Assembly: GCF_027244095.1 (NCBI RefSeq)
Contig: NC_069657.1
Coordinates: 144,952,857 to 145,016,856, forward strand
From: Hemicordylus capensis
Taxonomy: Eukaryota > Chordata > Lepidosauria > Squamata > Cordylidae
Direction: 5' to 3'
Length of the DNA: 64,000 bases
Within the stretch, counting starts at the first letter, position 1. Every line of letters starts with the position of its first letter. Made by a program: the position numbers and the translations under genes. The notes beneath the pieces are model-generated. The model saw only the letters and a list, made by a program, of their open reading frames with translations, made no database searches and had not been told where the DNA came from. Of the stretch, positions 34,377 to 45,618 are shown in pieces.

Positions 34377-35982
34377 TAGGGGTGTGCGTTTCGTTTCGGA
34401 TACAAAACGTTTTGTGCCCCAAACAGGCCATTTGGGCTGTTTTGTAGCCAAAACAAAACACTCAATGCTTAAAACAGAAAATTTTTGTAGCCGAAACAAA
34501 ACGTCCCTGTTTCCGATACAAAACGTTTTGTTGTTTCGGCTGTTTTGGAACTCCATTTTGCAATCACAAAAAGTCTTTCTCCTTCAGTCTCCGTTTTGAG
34601 TTTTGACATCGGTTTGAATTTCCAGCCCTTCCAGCCTGCAGATTGGCCAGTGAAAGCATGGGCTGATTGCTGGCAATTGCCTCCTTATTCCTTTTAAGGA
34701 AATTTAAGGGTAGGATTTACCCTCATGGGCCAGTGAGGCAGTGTGCATTTCATTGTTTCACACTGTTGTGTGTAGATCAATTGCATTTCTGGGGGTAGGG
34801 GATGTTAATGTGCATGACCTTTGCAATCTGCCTGGTTCTTTGGAAAGCTCTGCTGTTGTTGAAGATGGTATTTGAGGTGGATTTGGGAGAGAAAGGTGGC
34901 TTTGGGGGCAGAAGAGTGGGTCAGGTGGTAGTGCCCCAATGGGTGCCTCCTGCCACCCAGATTCCAAAGGAGTTGGGAAAGGGGCTGATTTTTAAAGAAT
35001 TTCTTACATGTCTTTGGGGCAGATTTGGGGCAGAAAGGGGGTCTGAGGGGCAAAACAGTGGGTTGAGTGGCAGTGCCCCAAGGGGTGCCTGCTACAACCC
35101 AGATTCCAAAGGGATAGGGTAAAGGGCTGATTTCTTAGGAATTGTGGAAGTCTTTAAGGTTCCCCCCCCCAGGGAATAATGGAGGTTTCAGCAGATCCAT
35201 AACTCCACCTGTGGGGCATGCGGGTGGCTGGGAGCGAGTGGTGATGTAGTGCACAAAGGGTGCCAACTACCCCCATGGGTTGCTGGGTTATGTTGTCTCT
35301 CTTTGAGTGTAGATTCTCTGGTAGTATATGAAATTTTCAACGACAAACCATGAATCCACTCTCAAAGGCTACCAGAGAATATACACTCAAAACATCTCAG
35401 AAACAACACAACTCAGTACCCCATGGGTTAGCAACCCATGGGAGTGGTTGGCACCCTATGTGCTCTACACCACCACTTGCTCTGGGCCACCCCAGTGCCC
35501 CCAAGTGCAGTTATGGGGCTGTTGAAACCTCCTTCATTCCCTATGGGGAAGAACTTTAAAGAAGCATAAATTCCATTAAATCTTTAAAAATCAGCCCTTT
35601 GCCCAATTCCTTTAAAATAATTCTGGAAGCTTCCTTTCCCCCACTGGGCACTACCACCCACTCTACTCTGCTCTGGGCCACCCCTTTCCCCCCGACGTGA
35701 ATCTATACTTTTGCTGAAACCTCCATTATTCCCTATGGGATAAATCTTAAAATTCAATAATTCACTAAAAATCAGCCCTTTGCCCAATTCCTCCGAAATT
35801 TGGGTGGTAGCTTCCACCCATTGGGCACTACCACCCCACCCACTAGTTATTCCCCAGGCCATTTTTTTAAAAATCCAAAACATTTTGGATTCGGATTTTG
35901 CAATTTCAAACAAAGAACAAAATTGGGGTGTTTCGGATTCGGGCCAAAAACAAAACAGAAAAAAACAAAACGCACAACCCTA
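34377..35982. mobile_element. Non-autonomous hAT element, A copy
   Basis: 1.6 kb, ends TAGGGGTGTGCG... and ...CGCACAACCCTA, flanked by GTTCATCA (34,369-34,376) and GTTCGTCA (35,983-35,990), an 8-bp duplication with one change that is perfect in B. The subterminal AAAACGTTTTG/CGAAAC-rich sequences and the interior (TGCATTTCATTG; AGAGTGGGTCAGGTGGTA) are shared with the large element at 37,573, of which it looks like an internal-deletion derivative. An internal inverted repeat centres near 35,335 (CTACACTCAAAG type). Confidence 0.88.
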
Positions 35983-35990
35983 GTTCGTCA

Positions 35991-37572
35991 CACTACTTCA
36001 GGTGCCAAGGGGGCTTGGTCCAGCCTGGTAAACATCCTCAAAAATATTTAAAATGTAGCCTCTTTTCCATGATGGTCTTGTGGCTCAGGCTTTCTCCACC
36101 CCACCCCCATTGGCCTCCCAGACCCTGGTGAAATGTACATTTCTCCCTTTCCCCATGCTAAGGCCCTGGTTCAAGTTGAGGGTCATCATAGTTTTGTCCA
36201 CATTCACAGCATATACTGAATCTACATTGCATCACCTTTTTTTCAAATGGATTTCTTTGTAGGGCGACTGAAAAAGATCTCACAAAAATCACTGAACCAC
36301 TTCTAAAAACTGCTGCTCCCTATCATTCACTGTAGAAGATAAACCAATATATTTTGGTGCACACAAAATGCCTCTCCATGCCACAGTGCCCTTTATGCTC
36401 ACATTAGAGTCTCATCCCTTCCCCTACAGTCTCATCCTTTCCTCTTTCAATTCAGACCAGAAAGGACATTTGCCACCCATTAGGTTGCAATAATTAGCAA
36501 GAAAGATAACTTGATTGACAGGACAGCTAAGTATAGCGACTTGTATTATATCAACGAAAACAGTCCAGCATAAATGTTTCCAATAGGAGTGGCATTTCAG
36601 CTTTAATCATTGGGTCTTCAAATCAACTTCATGCTAAGCTTCACAGAAAGAGCTACATTTAAAGTCTCATTAAAATAACTAAGGAAAATGCCTACTAATT
36701 GCCTTGCAGGCTGTATTCCTGAGATCGTGTGGCGCCACAGGCTTGAGAGTTGTGTCCCCAAGGGCTTAAAAGGTGCATATATAACCTTTTCTGTGCAGAG
36801 CAACACCTAGTGAATTCAGAGAAGGAAAGACACAGAGCCAAAGGTATGTAAAATGAGTTTCCATTTTCAGAGGACTAGAACAATTTCACTTTCCTGCTTA
36901 AGGAACAAAAATAGACCACCTTTATAGGAGCAGCAAATATGCATTATCTGACTAATAACTGAGGTCCTCACAGTCACTTTGCGATGTGCATTTTAAATGT
37001 CAAATGACATTCAAATGTTTAAGCGGCAACAGAAAAACAGAGGCACTTGTGAGATAGAGGAGTAGCAGCCATCAAGAGAGGCAGAAACAAATATTCTTTT
37101 CTCCTTTTTGCAGACTTGTAGAATGAAATGCAATCTTAATGGGTCCAACACATCAAGGCTAGTGCACTGACTGTGTCTCAGCAACATGGGAGAAAAGGGG
37201 ATTTTATAGCAGAAGACAATTGCGTAATCTTTACTTCCATTCACTCTCAGTTTCTTCTGTAGTCTAAGCCTTAGGAAAGCTCCAGATCTGTTGTCACATT
37301 TTGACTAAATACTGTGATCCCCATTCCTCTGCCTACTCATATAACAATTAGCCTACTAGTCATCATTGTTCCATGACAGAATTTTCCACATGTTAGTAGT
37401 ATAACTGCATTAATTAGATTACCAACCAAACCTTCATTCCTAAACATACGACTTACTTGTGAGTTAACCCTGGTGAACTTAGTGGGACTTCCTTCTGAAC
37501 ATGCATGCATATGATTATGGTAAGTATGACAAAGCAGTCTTGCAGAGAAAATATTGGGCCTGATCCAGGGAT
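35991..37572. other. Duplicon A tail, upstream region of unit C
   Basis: No coding gene. It holds a candidate OR promoter and first exon (next entry). The last 50 bp (37,523-37,572) match the OR-A 5' flank at 22,100-22,150, so this is the 5' region of the C receptor before the hAT insertion. Confidence 0.5.
36755..36843 (+). promoter_or_regulatory. Candidate OR promoter and untranslated first exon
   Basis: In order: TCCCCAAGGG (36,755-36,764), whose CCC-AA-GGG core fits the O/E (EBF) site frequent in OR promoters; a TATA-like CATATATAACC (36,776-36,786); about 55 bp of transcribed-type sequence; and a donor CCAAAG|GTATGT at 36,843. The same is preserved at 63,145-63,233. The exon end ACACAGAGCCAAAG resembles CCACAGAACAAAG at the donor 2.1 kb upstream of OR-A. 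If real, it would serve OR-C across a ~6.4 kb intron filled by the hAT element. Confidence 0.45.
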
Positions 37573-39462
37573 TAGGGATGTGCAAAATGTTTCGGGTACA
37601 GAACGTTCTGTATCTGAATCAGACCATTTTGGGTGATTTGTCTACAAAACAAATCACCTGATTGCAACTTCTGAAAGTTTTGTTGCCAAAACAAAATACC
37701 TGAATTTTGGCTCCGAAAGATTTGTTATTTCGGACATCCATTTTTTGGCAATCTCTGAGTATAGTCTCCATTTTGTGTTTGACATCGATTTGAATTTCCT
37801 GCCCTACCAGCCTTCAGATTGGTAAAGGAAAGAATGGACTGATCTGCTGGCAATTGTCTCCTTGTTCTTGGATTGGCCTCTTTGGCACTGCAAAGTGCAA
37901 AATGACCCCGCATTGGCCAGGGGTAGGTTGAAGAAGGGGCAGGGGTAGGGGGAGTTCCCGGAGGGAAAGGTATTTAAAGGGGCAGCAGCAACCATTCTTC
38001 CTTTCTGCCTTGTGGGGGAAGAGAGAGAGAGAGCTTTGCTTTTTGCTTTGCATTGCTGCCTATTGTTCTGCCTTGCCAACCTGCCTTGCTTGCCACCAGT
38101 GCCCTGTGCCATCCTGGGGTGGATTGATTCTCTCCTGCATTAATGTTATTAATTTATTTTTGGGACGAAAAAGAGAATCCCATTTGATTCTTTTTTCACC
38201 CCTTCTTCCTGCTGCTGAGAGAATCACTGCCTGTCTGTCTGTGCACTGCCTGTCTGGCCCAGAGCTCCTGTGGCCACTGGCCACCTGGCCAGCCAGCCAC
38301 CTCCTCCCCCCCTCCCCAGATTTTCCAGGCTTTTGCCCCATCATCTGAAGACTGGAGAAGAAGAGACTCTCAGAGACTACCAGACCACAGAAATGGAATA
38401 CTAGACCCAACTTTGGAGAAGCCCTAGACTGAGTGAGTAGTACCCATTTATTTTAACACACACACACACCATACACACACACATATGTCTGGAATTGTGT
38501 ATTAATTTCTTGAGTGGGGGGTTCCTTATTGGAGGGAGGTTTGGGGTTGCAACTGAATTAAAAAAGTTGTGTCCTATTTAGAAGACGTTTAAATAGGGGT
38601 TCTGTTTAAAGTTTAAATAGGGATCCCCGTTAGCTAGCTAGTACCAATAGGTGGCTAGAATAGTGTAGCCTTGAGGTTTAAAAAAAAACTCTTTTTTCCC
38701 ATTTCAACTTTTTTTTTTTGCATTTTTTTAAAAAGAAGCCTGTCCTCCAGTGCCCATAATATATATAATATTATTGATATTCTCTGCCCAGCAGCCTACA
38801 GGCTCTGCCTCTGAGCGAGCACACACTCTTTTTGTGTTTTTAAAAAACAGAAGCCTACCCTGCTCCATCCAGCCCTCTGTGCCCATATAGACCAGTACTA
38901 TTAATATTCTCTGCCCATTCTCTGAGTGGGCACATGCTCTAGCCTAGCCTCCTCCCTGCTCCCATTATTACTACCCATCCCACCCCCAACCGAAGCCTTT
39001 AAAGAAAGAACAAGGCCTTCACAAGTCCAGCAGCAGCCTATATTGTATCTTGTTCCCTAGTTCCCTATTCTACCTGTTCCCAGTACCTAGTTATAAAGTC
39101 TCAGTTATTGTATCTATCTGGTCCCCAGTTATTGGCATTCTATCTGCTGTTCCCTACTGCCCAGCCTACAGGTGGGTAACCCACTCTCCAGCCTAATCCT
39201 CACTGCGCATTTAGTTTAGCCCCCCACCCACCCCCAACTGCAGCCTTAAAGAAAGCAGCAGCAGCAGCACCACAACCCATTGGCACTGGTGGGGGGCACA
39301 CGCTGCTGAAGTCCGCCCAGCTCCTGTTCTTGGCCCTTCTCCCAATGAAGTGTCCCCTGCCTTGCGACACTCACCCCACTACACTCACCCTTCTTCTGCC
39401 CCCTGCCCCTGGACTTCTCTTGTCTGCCTGGCCCTACGCCAGGGCCTGCATCCAGGCAGCAG

Positions 39463-40380
39463 TTGGGGGGGAGGGTCTCCCCACCAGGGAAGAAGTTCCT
39501 CCTGTGGCAGATGTGGAGGTGCTGCAGTTGGAGCCAGCTGCCAGTCCAGCCAGGTCCACCTTGCCGCCCTCCCACTGGTCCCTGTGGGGGTGGGGGCCCC
39601 AAGGTTGCATCTGAGGAGTCCCAGGAGGAATCCCCTGTGTTTCCTATCCCTGGGACTTCCCAGGCCAGCTCTGAGGGCAGTGTTGGTGGTGTGCCCCAGA
39701 AGGAACCAGCAGAAGCGCCACCACCCAAGTGGCCCCGTGTCGCAGGAGAGTCCAGCAGTGTGGTGTGGGATCACTTTGAGCTTTGCCCTGGTGATCGCAG
39801 CCATGCTGCCTGCATCCACTGCAAGGTACTTGTTAGCAGGGGCAAGGACCCCAAGCACTTCAGCACATCGGCACCCGGGGGTCCAAACCTCTGCTGGCAG
39901 TGCTGCTAGGCCAAGTGCCTACACTAGCAACAAGCATCCAGTGGCTCCTGCTCCGAGGCAGCAAAAGCTGACTGAGCGGTGGGTGCATCCTCTGGGGAAG
40001 CAGTCTGATCACCCAAAACCATGTCTGATTACCCGGGCCATTGGGGAGATGATGGCTTTGGACGATCAGCCTTTTAATATCATGGAGAATGTCGGCTTCC
40101 GCCGTCTGCTCCAGCTACTTTCTCCAGAGTACAAAATCCCCTCACGCACCACCTTCAGTAGGAGGGTGGTGCCCTCCCTGTACCATACGTGGAGGGAGGT
40201 TGTGTTAGCCTGGTTGCATGCAGCCAGGCCCAGCACCAGTGTGCACTTCACTGCAGATCTCTAGACAAGACACAGCGGGTTGCACACTGCCTTCATGTCC
40301 CTGACAGCCCACTGGTGGAGGCATGGGGGTGAGGGGACATCCAGCTTTGCCACAGCTGTATCTAGCAGCTGGTTTTCTTG
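39463..40380 (+). pseudogene. hAT transposase (BED finger, ZBED-like), broken
   Basis: The BED-type zinc finger reads SSVVWDHFELCPGDRSHAAC, then IHCKVL, encoded at about 39,754-39,860. The following part is in another frame from about 39,915: QQKLTERWVHPLG, then ITRAIGEMMALDDQPF (linker helix of hAT transposases), VGFRRLLQLLSPEYKIPSRTT and the HFTADL that precedes the first catalytic segment. A stop (TAG, 40,262-40,264) replaces the Trp usually found in DLW; sense continues as RHSGLHTAFMSLTAHWW to a second stop near 40,378. The C-terminal catalytic and dimerisation region is not recognised. One frameshift and at least two stops: inactive. An acceptor-like CCTTTTTTCCACCCATAG at 41,339 may have served a later exon. 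Confidence 0.82.
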
Positions 40381-41676
40381 AAGGCCAACCTCCCCCTGCT
40401 GGGCTACCCCTGGATGGCCATGGAGGGTGAGTGACCCACATCACCTCCCTATGCAGCGCCTCCCACACCACGGCAGCTCATCCTGACCAAGATGTGTCAC
40501 AGCTGCTGACACATCCAGCAGACATGCACATAGGCACCGCCGCACTGCCAGCCCAAGAATGGTGAGATGAGGCACTGCTGCAGTGCTGGCACTCTGGGCT
40601 AGGACAAGTAAGTGCTCCCTGCATCAGGGAGGGGTTCTCCCAGATGTTGCTGAGAGAGACTACAACTCCCATTCCCCACTGTTGCAATGGCTGGCCACCA
40701 TCAAGACTAGTAGGGACAATGGGAGTTGTAGTCACTCTCAGCAGCATACATCTGTGGATCCCTCGCCCGCTTGCCCAGTCCTGAGGGCCGGCGGAAGGCA
40801 GAAGTGGCACACCATCCATCATAGAGGCAGGCTGCTGCATGTGCAGGCACAGGAATGTTTCTGGGATGCTATGTCTCACACATGCCTTACATTGAACACA
40901 CTCATGAGAGCAAACTGTCACAGAGGGTTTGCTTTGTTTCCCTTTAATGTTGAATAGAGTTTGTTTGAATTGTTTCAACCATGCATGACACCACGAGGCC
41001 CATGACGGAGGTGGGTGGCACGTCCTGGCCTGGCACCACTATGGCCCAGCAGCACCATCACCACCCATCCACAGAGGCTGTGGTTGGTGGGGGGTGGAGG
41101 CAGGAGGGAGAGTGGAAGATGCATGCTGATATGAAAGAATTGCTTTCCTTGACTATTTTGAATTGATGCTGAAATGAAAATGATGAATGTCAATGTGATA
41201 AAAATATGACGCTTGCATGCTGATGATGTGGTGATGACGATGAGTTGTTGTTCATGCATTTCTGTTTTGTGATGTGGCTTTCACTTGTCTATTTAATGTT
41301 TCTTGTCTGAAATTTTGCTTTCCTTTTTTCCACCCATAGGACTGTGACAGAAGCAGCAGCACATACAGACATGCACCCACCTATCCCTACCCCCACCCCC
41401 CAACAGCCGGAGCCAAGGATGAGCTTGCTGCTGTTGCCCTCACAAATGTCTGTCACACAGACTTAGAGAGCACATAGCATTCTGAGGCCATGGCCAAAAT
41501 TTTAACCCTAAATCCACTAACTCTTTCACAGAGCACGCAAACACAGGTATACTATGTTCCCGCCCCCCACATAGTCTCAAGTCTAGAAGTGTGTATATAT
41601 ATAAAAATTCAAATGCCTTGGATGGTTTGTTGTTGGGCCTGTATTCTAGGGATCTCATGGACGGCCACAGGAGAGG

Positions 41677-41720
<44 letters not shown>

Positions 41721-42881
41721 ACTTCTTTGCAATGAAGATTGGGACATATTGTGACTTCTAGCATCATCAGTGTTTTTATTCAAACTAGAGTGCTTGCATC
41801 TACATTAGGTTGTGCTGGTGCCACAGGCTCCGATCTGTTGCAGAAATGTAAAACAAAAAAAACAAAAAAAAAACAAAAACCCACCCCCCAAAAATTGTGT
41901 GCCATCTTCATCACTCTTCTACTTGTGTGTGGGGGGGGAACCTCACTGTTCTACTGGCAGAATGTTGTTTTGCATCCTTGTTGAACCCACTTTTATGGCC
42001 AGGTGCTACAGATGTAGCTGTGTCTATTGCTTGTGGATGAAAAATGCTTGGGGGAGGGAGGGCAGGGCACATTTGATGCTGTTGTTGGCCCTCATCTGCT
42101 GCCCTAGTCTGCTGAATCTGTGATATCACACTTACTTGTGCTTTCTTGTTGCTGGCTGCTACTGTTACCCTGCATTGGGAGGGGGCACGTGGGGCAGTGC
42201 ATTTCATTGTTGTTTCACACTGTTGTGTGTAGATCAATTGCATTTCTGGGGAAAAGATGGTGGGACACAGTGGATGTGGTGAGTGACACAGTGGATGTCC
42301 ATGACCTTTGGAAACCTTGCTCACTGCAAAGCTCTGATGATGATGATGATGTGTGCTGCTGCATCCACCCTATGGGACAATGGGGACAGACAGTGCCCAT
42401 TTCTGCCTGTGGGTGCCTCCTAGGAGTGCCACAGTGGGTTGGGCTACCACCCAGATTTGAAAGGAATTGAGCAAAGGGTTGATTTTTAATGAATTTCTGA
42501 AGTTTACACATCTTTGGGGCAGATTCAGGGCAGAAAAGGGGCTTCAAGGGCAGAAGAGTGGGTCAGGTGGTAATGCCCCAATGGGTGCCTGCTACCATCC
42601 AGGTTGGGAAAAGGGCTAATTTTTAAAGAATTCCTGAAGTTAGTGTGTCTTTAAGCTTTTCCCCCAGAGGGAATAATGGAGGTTTCAGCAGCCCCATAAC
42701 TGCACTTGGGGAGCACTGGGGTGGCCCAGAGCGAGTGGTGGTGTAGTGCACCTAGGGTGCCAACCACTCCCATACCCACAAGCCGATGCGGTACTGGGTT
42801 TTATTGTTTCTGATGTGTTCTGAGTGTAGATCTCTGGTAGCAATGAGGGTGGGTTCACTGTTTGTCACTGAAAATGAATCC

Positions 42882-43100
42882 CTGGTGGCGCAGTGGTAAA
42901 ACTGCCGCCCTGTAACCAGAAGGATACAAGTTTGATCCTGACCAGGGGCTCAAGGTTGACTCAACCTTCCATCCTTCCGAGGTCGGTAAAATGAGTACCC
43001 AGATCATTGGGGGCAATATGCTAAATCATTGTAAACCGCTTAGAGAGCTCCGGCTATAAAGCGGTATATAAATGTAAGTGCTATTGCTATTGCTATTGCT
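42882..43100 (+). repeat. Sauria-type SINE
   Basis: Plus-strand copy with the tRNA-like head CTGGTGGCGCAGTGGTAAAA (A box) and GTTTGATCCTGACCAGGGGC (B box region), body CATCCTTCCGAGGTCGGTAA, AAACCGCTTAGAGAGC and a (GCTATT)n tail. This is the classic squamate SINE and the best single clue to the host. It interrupts the large hAT element between GAATC and ATCCACTCTC. Confidence 0.92.
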
Positions 43101-43155
43101 ATCCACTCTCATTTGCCACCACCAGCAGCTAGTTAGGTAGATAAGAGAGACAGAT

Positions 43156-43237
43156 AGATAAGAAACAATGGCTTCAGTTCAGAACTTCTGAGCTCTGAGG
43201 GTAAAAAGCTTTGAACTGAAGCCGTTGTTTCTTATCT
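43156..43237. repeat. Hairpin upstream of OR-C
   Basis: 25-nt arms (43,156-43,180 and 43,213-43,237; AGATAAGAAACAATGGCTTC against GAAGCCGTTGTTTCTTATCT) with one mismatch around a 32-nt loop. Ends 24 bp before the putative splice acceptor of the OR-C coding exon. Confidence 0.85.
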
Positions 43238-43318
43238 ACTTTGCATTCTCTTTACATTTCAGATCAAATTTCAACAGCAAAAAGAATTTCATCAATGAAT
43301 AACGAACGCAGCAAGAAA

Positions 43319-44275
43319 ATGGCTAAAGAAAACCACACAAAGGTGACAGAGTTTGTCCTCCAGGGCTTAGTGGACAGTCCAGAAATGAAGCCACTGTGCT
43401 TTGCTGTGGTATTACTCATATATGTAGTATCCCTGATTGGGAATCTGGGAATGATCATGTTAATCAAGATGGACCGTCAACTCCAGAAACCCATATATTT
43501 CTTCCTCAGTCACTTATCTTTCTTAGATTTTGGCTATTCCTCAGCTGTTGCCCCTAGAATGCTGGGAGATTCTTTAACACAGAAGACTACCATTTCATAC
43601 ATAGGCTGTGCTTCCCAGATGTATTTCTTTGTCTTCTGTACAAGTACTGAGTGCATCCTTCTGGCTGCAATGGCATACGACCGGTATGTAGCTATCTGCA
43701 ATCCTCTCATGTATATGGTTTCAATGTCTCCCAAGATGTGTGCCCTGTTGGTGGCTGGATCTTACTTTGTTGGCTTTGTGAATGCAATGACACAAACAAT
43801 TTCCACTTTTTCATTGTCTTTTTGTGGCTCCAATATCATCAATCATTTTTTCTGTGATGTTCCTCCTTTGTTCATTCTTTCCTGCACTGACACAACCCTA
43901 AATGAAATGGTGCTCTTTATATTTGCTATGATTCAGAGCGTATGTACTGTGGTAGCAATTGTGGTGTCATATATGTTCATCCTGTCTGCAATCCTGCAGA
44001 TCCGTTCAGCCGAGGGGAAACAACAGGCCTTTTCAACATGTGCCTCCCACCTGATGGCTGTCACCATCTTCTACGGAACCACAGCCTTCATGTACCTGCG
44101 GCCTCGCTCTAGTTACTCCATGAACCAGGACAAATGGGCCTCTGTGTTTTACACTGTGGTGGTCCCCATGCTGAACCCCCTCGTCTACAGCCTGAGGAAC
44201 AAGGAAGTGAAAAATGCCTTGAGAAGAATTCCAACACTGAATATAACTTTTTTGAAGGGCATGCAAAGTTCATAA
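43319..44275 (+). CDS. Olfactory receptor OR-C, class II (family 5/8-like)
   Basis: Intact odorant receptor of 318 residues from the ATG at 43,319, chosen because it aligns with MAKENHTKV of OR-A and OR-B and has a good context (AAGAAAATGG). An upstream in-frame ATG at 43,295 would add eight residues. The acceptor-like TTTACATTTCAG ends at 43,261. Signatures: sequon N5-[11 protein letters not shown] (41-49), [13 protein letters not shown] (58-70), C97, [10 protein letters not shown] (118-127), HFFCDVPPL (176-184), SY (217-218), [10 protein letters not shown] (236-245; Gln where Lys is usual) and [12 protein letters not shown] (283-294). About 85-90% like OR-B except for an almost identical 229-bp stretch. 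Family judged by motifs. Confidence 0.95.
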   Translation: MAKENHTKVTEFVLQGLVDSPEMKPLCFAVVLLIYVVSLIGNLGMIMLIKMDRQLQKPIYFFLSHLSFLDFGYSSAVAPRMLGDSLTQKTTISYIGCASQMYFFVFCTSTECILLAAMAYDRYVAICNPLMYMVSMSPKMCALLVAGSYFVGFVNAMTQTISTFSLSFCGSNIINHFFCDVPPLFILSCTDTTLNEMVLFIFAMIQSVCTVVAIVVSYMFILSAILQIRSAEGKQQAFSTCASHLMAVTIFYGTTAFMYLRPRSSYSMNQDKWASVFYTVVVPMLNPLVYSLRNKEVKNALRRIPTLNITFLKGMQSS

Positions 44276-45394
44276 ATACTGAAAAAGTTGCCATTTTATG
44301 TATGGGTGTGACCCAATAAACTCTTAATGGCCTTTAATCCTGTGGGGAATTGAGTAATAGGGATTTAATTTCATTTCAGTTCCCCAGTGACTTAAACAAC
44401 CTTGTGTATTTGCTCACAACTGTCGATAAAATGGCTCCTTCTTTAATATTTCATTATTTCATATCTTAATGCTGAAGAATGTTATTTTTAATATTGTTTT
44501 AATATTTTTTGTTTCATGCACATTTTATCCAAATAATATGTAGATTATTGAAACAGGACAAGGTTGGGGATGGCAACGGAAATGCTACTGGAACAATTAG
44601 GAAGCACAAAGACTTTAACAAGCAAGGCCTTGCACTGCAGTTCCTCCACCTCTGTCTTGCTTGCTTAACCATTAGGAATATTCTTCCCATTGTAAACTGC
44701 TTTCCCATCTGTTTCCTTGCTTTTTACTCTATAGGTTTTGCGTTTACCAAAGGGCAGATGGACTCAATTATCCCATCTCCACCTGCTCCATAAAGATGTG
44801 GCTGAATCTGCCACAGTTGTGGGGTTGGGAGTGCATTATGCTGTCCCAAATACGACCCTCAAATCTGCCTCTTAAGGCAACTGCCTCAGTTTGCCTCATC
44901 ATGTGGGCACGCTTGAAAACATCTATGAGGCAAACACAGGCAAGAGAGCTCAATGGAATCCTGTGGTTTGTGAGGCCATCCTTGACTGCTAACCCATAAT
45001 GTGGCCAGTTCATGTACATTGTGTGTTCCACATGTGTATATAAAATACTACAGGGGGGGGTCATCATTTGCTGTGATGCAATACACAGAGCAAGCTGCTA
45101 ATCCAGCTTCTTGACACCATCCATGTTATAAGTGTTCATTAAATGCAGAACTTCTCGCCTATTTGACTAAAGCTTGCATTTAACCACAACCTGAACCTCT
45201 AACAAATATTCAGTAGGGGTAATACAAGGGCATATATGTGGAGACCATGATTCTGATGTCATACTCCACTTCAACCTAAACTCAGTGGCCCACCTTTCGT
45301 GCGGCAGTAGGTGGACAGAAGAAGGGCTTGTAATTCTGGCCATTGGCTGTATTAATAAAGACTGACAGAAGAAGGGCTGTCTATTCCCAGGAAA
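44276..45394. other. Unassigned sequence downstream of OR-C
   Basis: Not present at the matching place after OR-A and OR-B, so it is probably inserted or replaced sequence. Small frames on both strands, such as 44,509-44,793 and 44,768-45,067, carry no signature. Confidence 0.4.
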
Positions 45395-45618
45395 AACTAA
45401 AGTGTGCCCTCGAGTCAGTGCTAACTCCTGGAAACCAGAGAACCGTGTGGTTTTTCTTTCGTAGAAAACAGAAGGGGCTTACCATTGCCATCTCCCTCAC
45501 AGTATGAGATGATGCCTTTCAGAACCTTCCTATATCACTGCTGCCCGGTACAGGAGTTCCCCATAGTCTGTAATGACCTGCCTTGGCCGACTGCCCAGCA
45601 GCTATGAAAACCATGCTT
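45395..45618 (-). repeat. tRNA-derived SINE (second family), minus strand
   Basis: Reverse complement of the family seen at 21,640: AAAGGCATCATCTCATACTG and GGAGATGGCAATGGTAAGCC, plus the fuller 3' end with GAGTTAGCACTGACTCGAGG that the A/B copies lack. Confidence 0.75.

Larger units (their letters stand above)
19150..37610. repeat. Recent segmental duplicon A
   Basis: Co-linear with 51,470-64,000 (duplicon B) at about 97-98% by-eye identity, apart from the ~5.9 kb LINE at 22,664-28,605 and microsatellite length changes. Contains OR-A, several SINEs, one hAT MITE (34,377-35,982), a candidate OR promoter/first exon (36.76-36.84 kb) and the left end of the large hAT element. Confidence 0.93.
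37573..43125 (+). mobile_element. Large hAT element with decayed transposase
   Basis: Left end TAGGGATGTGCAAAATG, with subterminal sequence homologous to the 1.6 kb element at 34,377. The right-hand part (42,180-42,880) again matches that element's interior (TGCATTTCATTG, GTGGGTCAGGTGGTAATGCC, GGAATAATGGAGGTTTCAGC). A SINE interrupts it at 42,882-43,100 and the right terminus was not found, so the right boundary is approximate. A transposase relic lies at 39.46-40.38 kb. Contains (CA)n near 38,456-38,486 and (CT)n at 41,679-41,718. The B copy starts at 63,963 and runs off the window. Confidence 0.75.

Noticed and set aside
39246-39858. Minus-strand 157-160-residue frames at 39.2-39.9 kb
   Set aside because: Antisense shadows of the GC-rich hAT transposase region, which has recognisable BED-finger sense on the plus strand.
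43241-43318. Longer OR-C N-terminus from 43,241
   Set aside because: It begins at TTG within the intronic pyrimidine tract before the likely splice acceptor; the ATG at 43,319 matches the paralogues.
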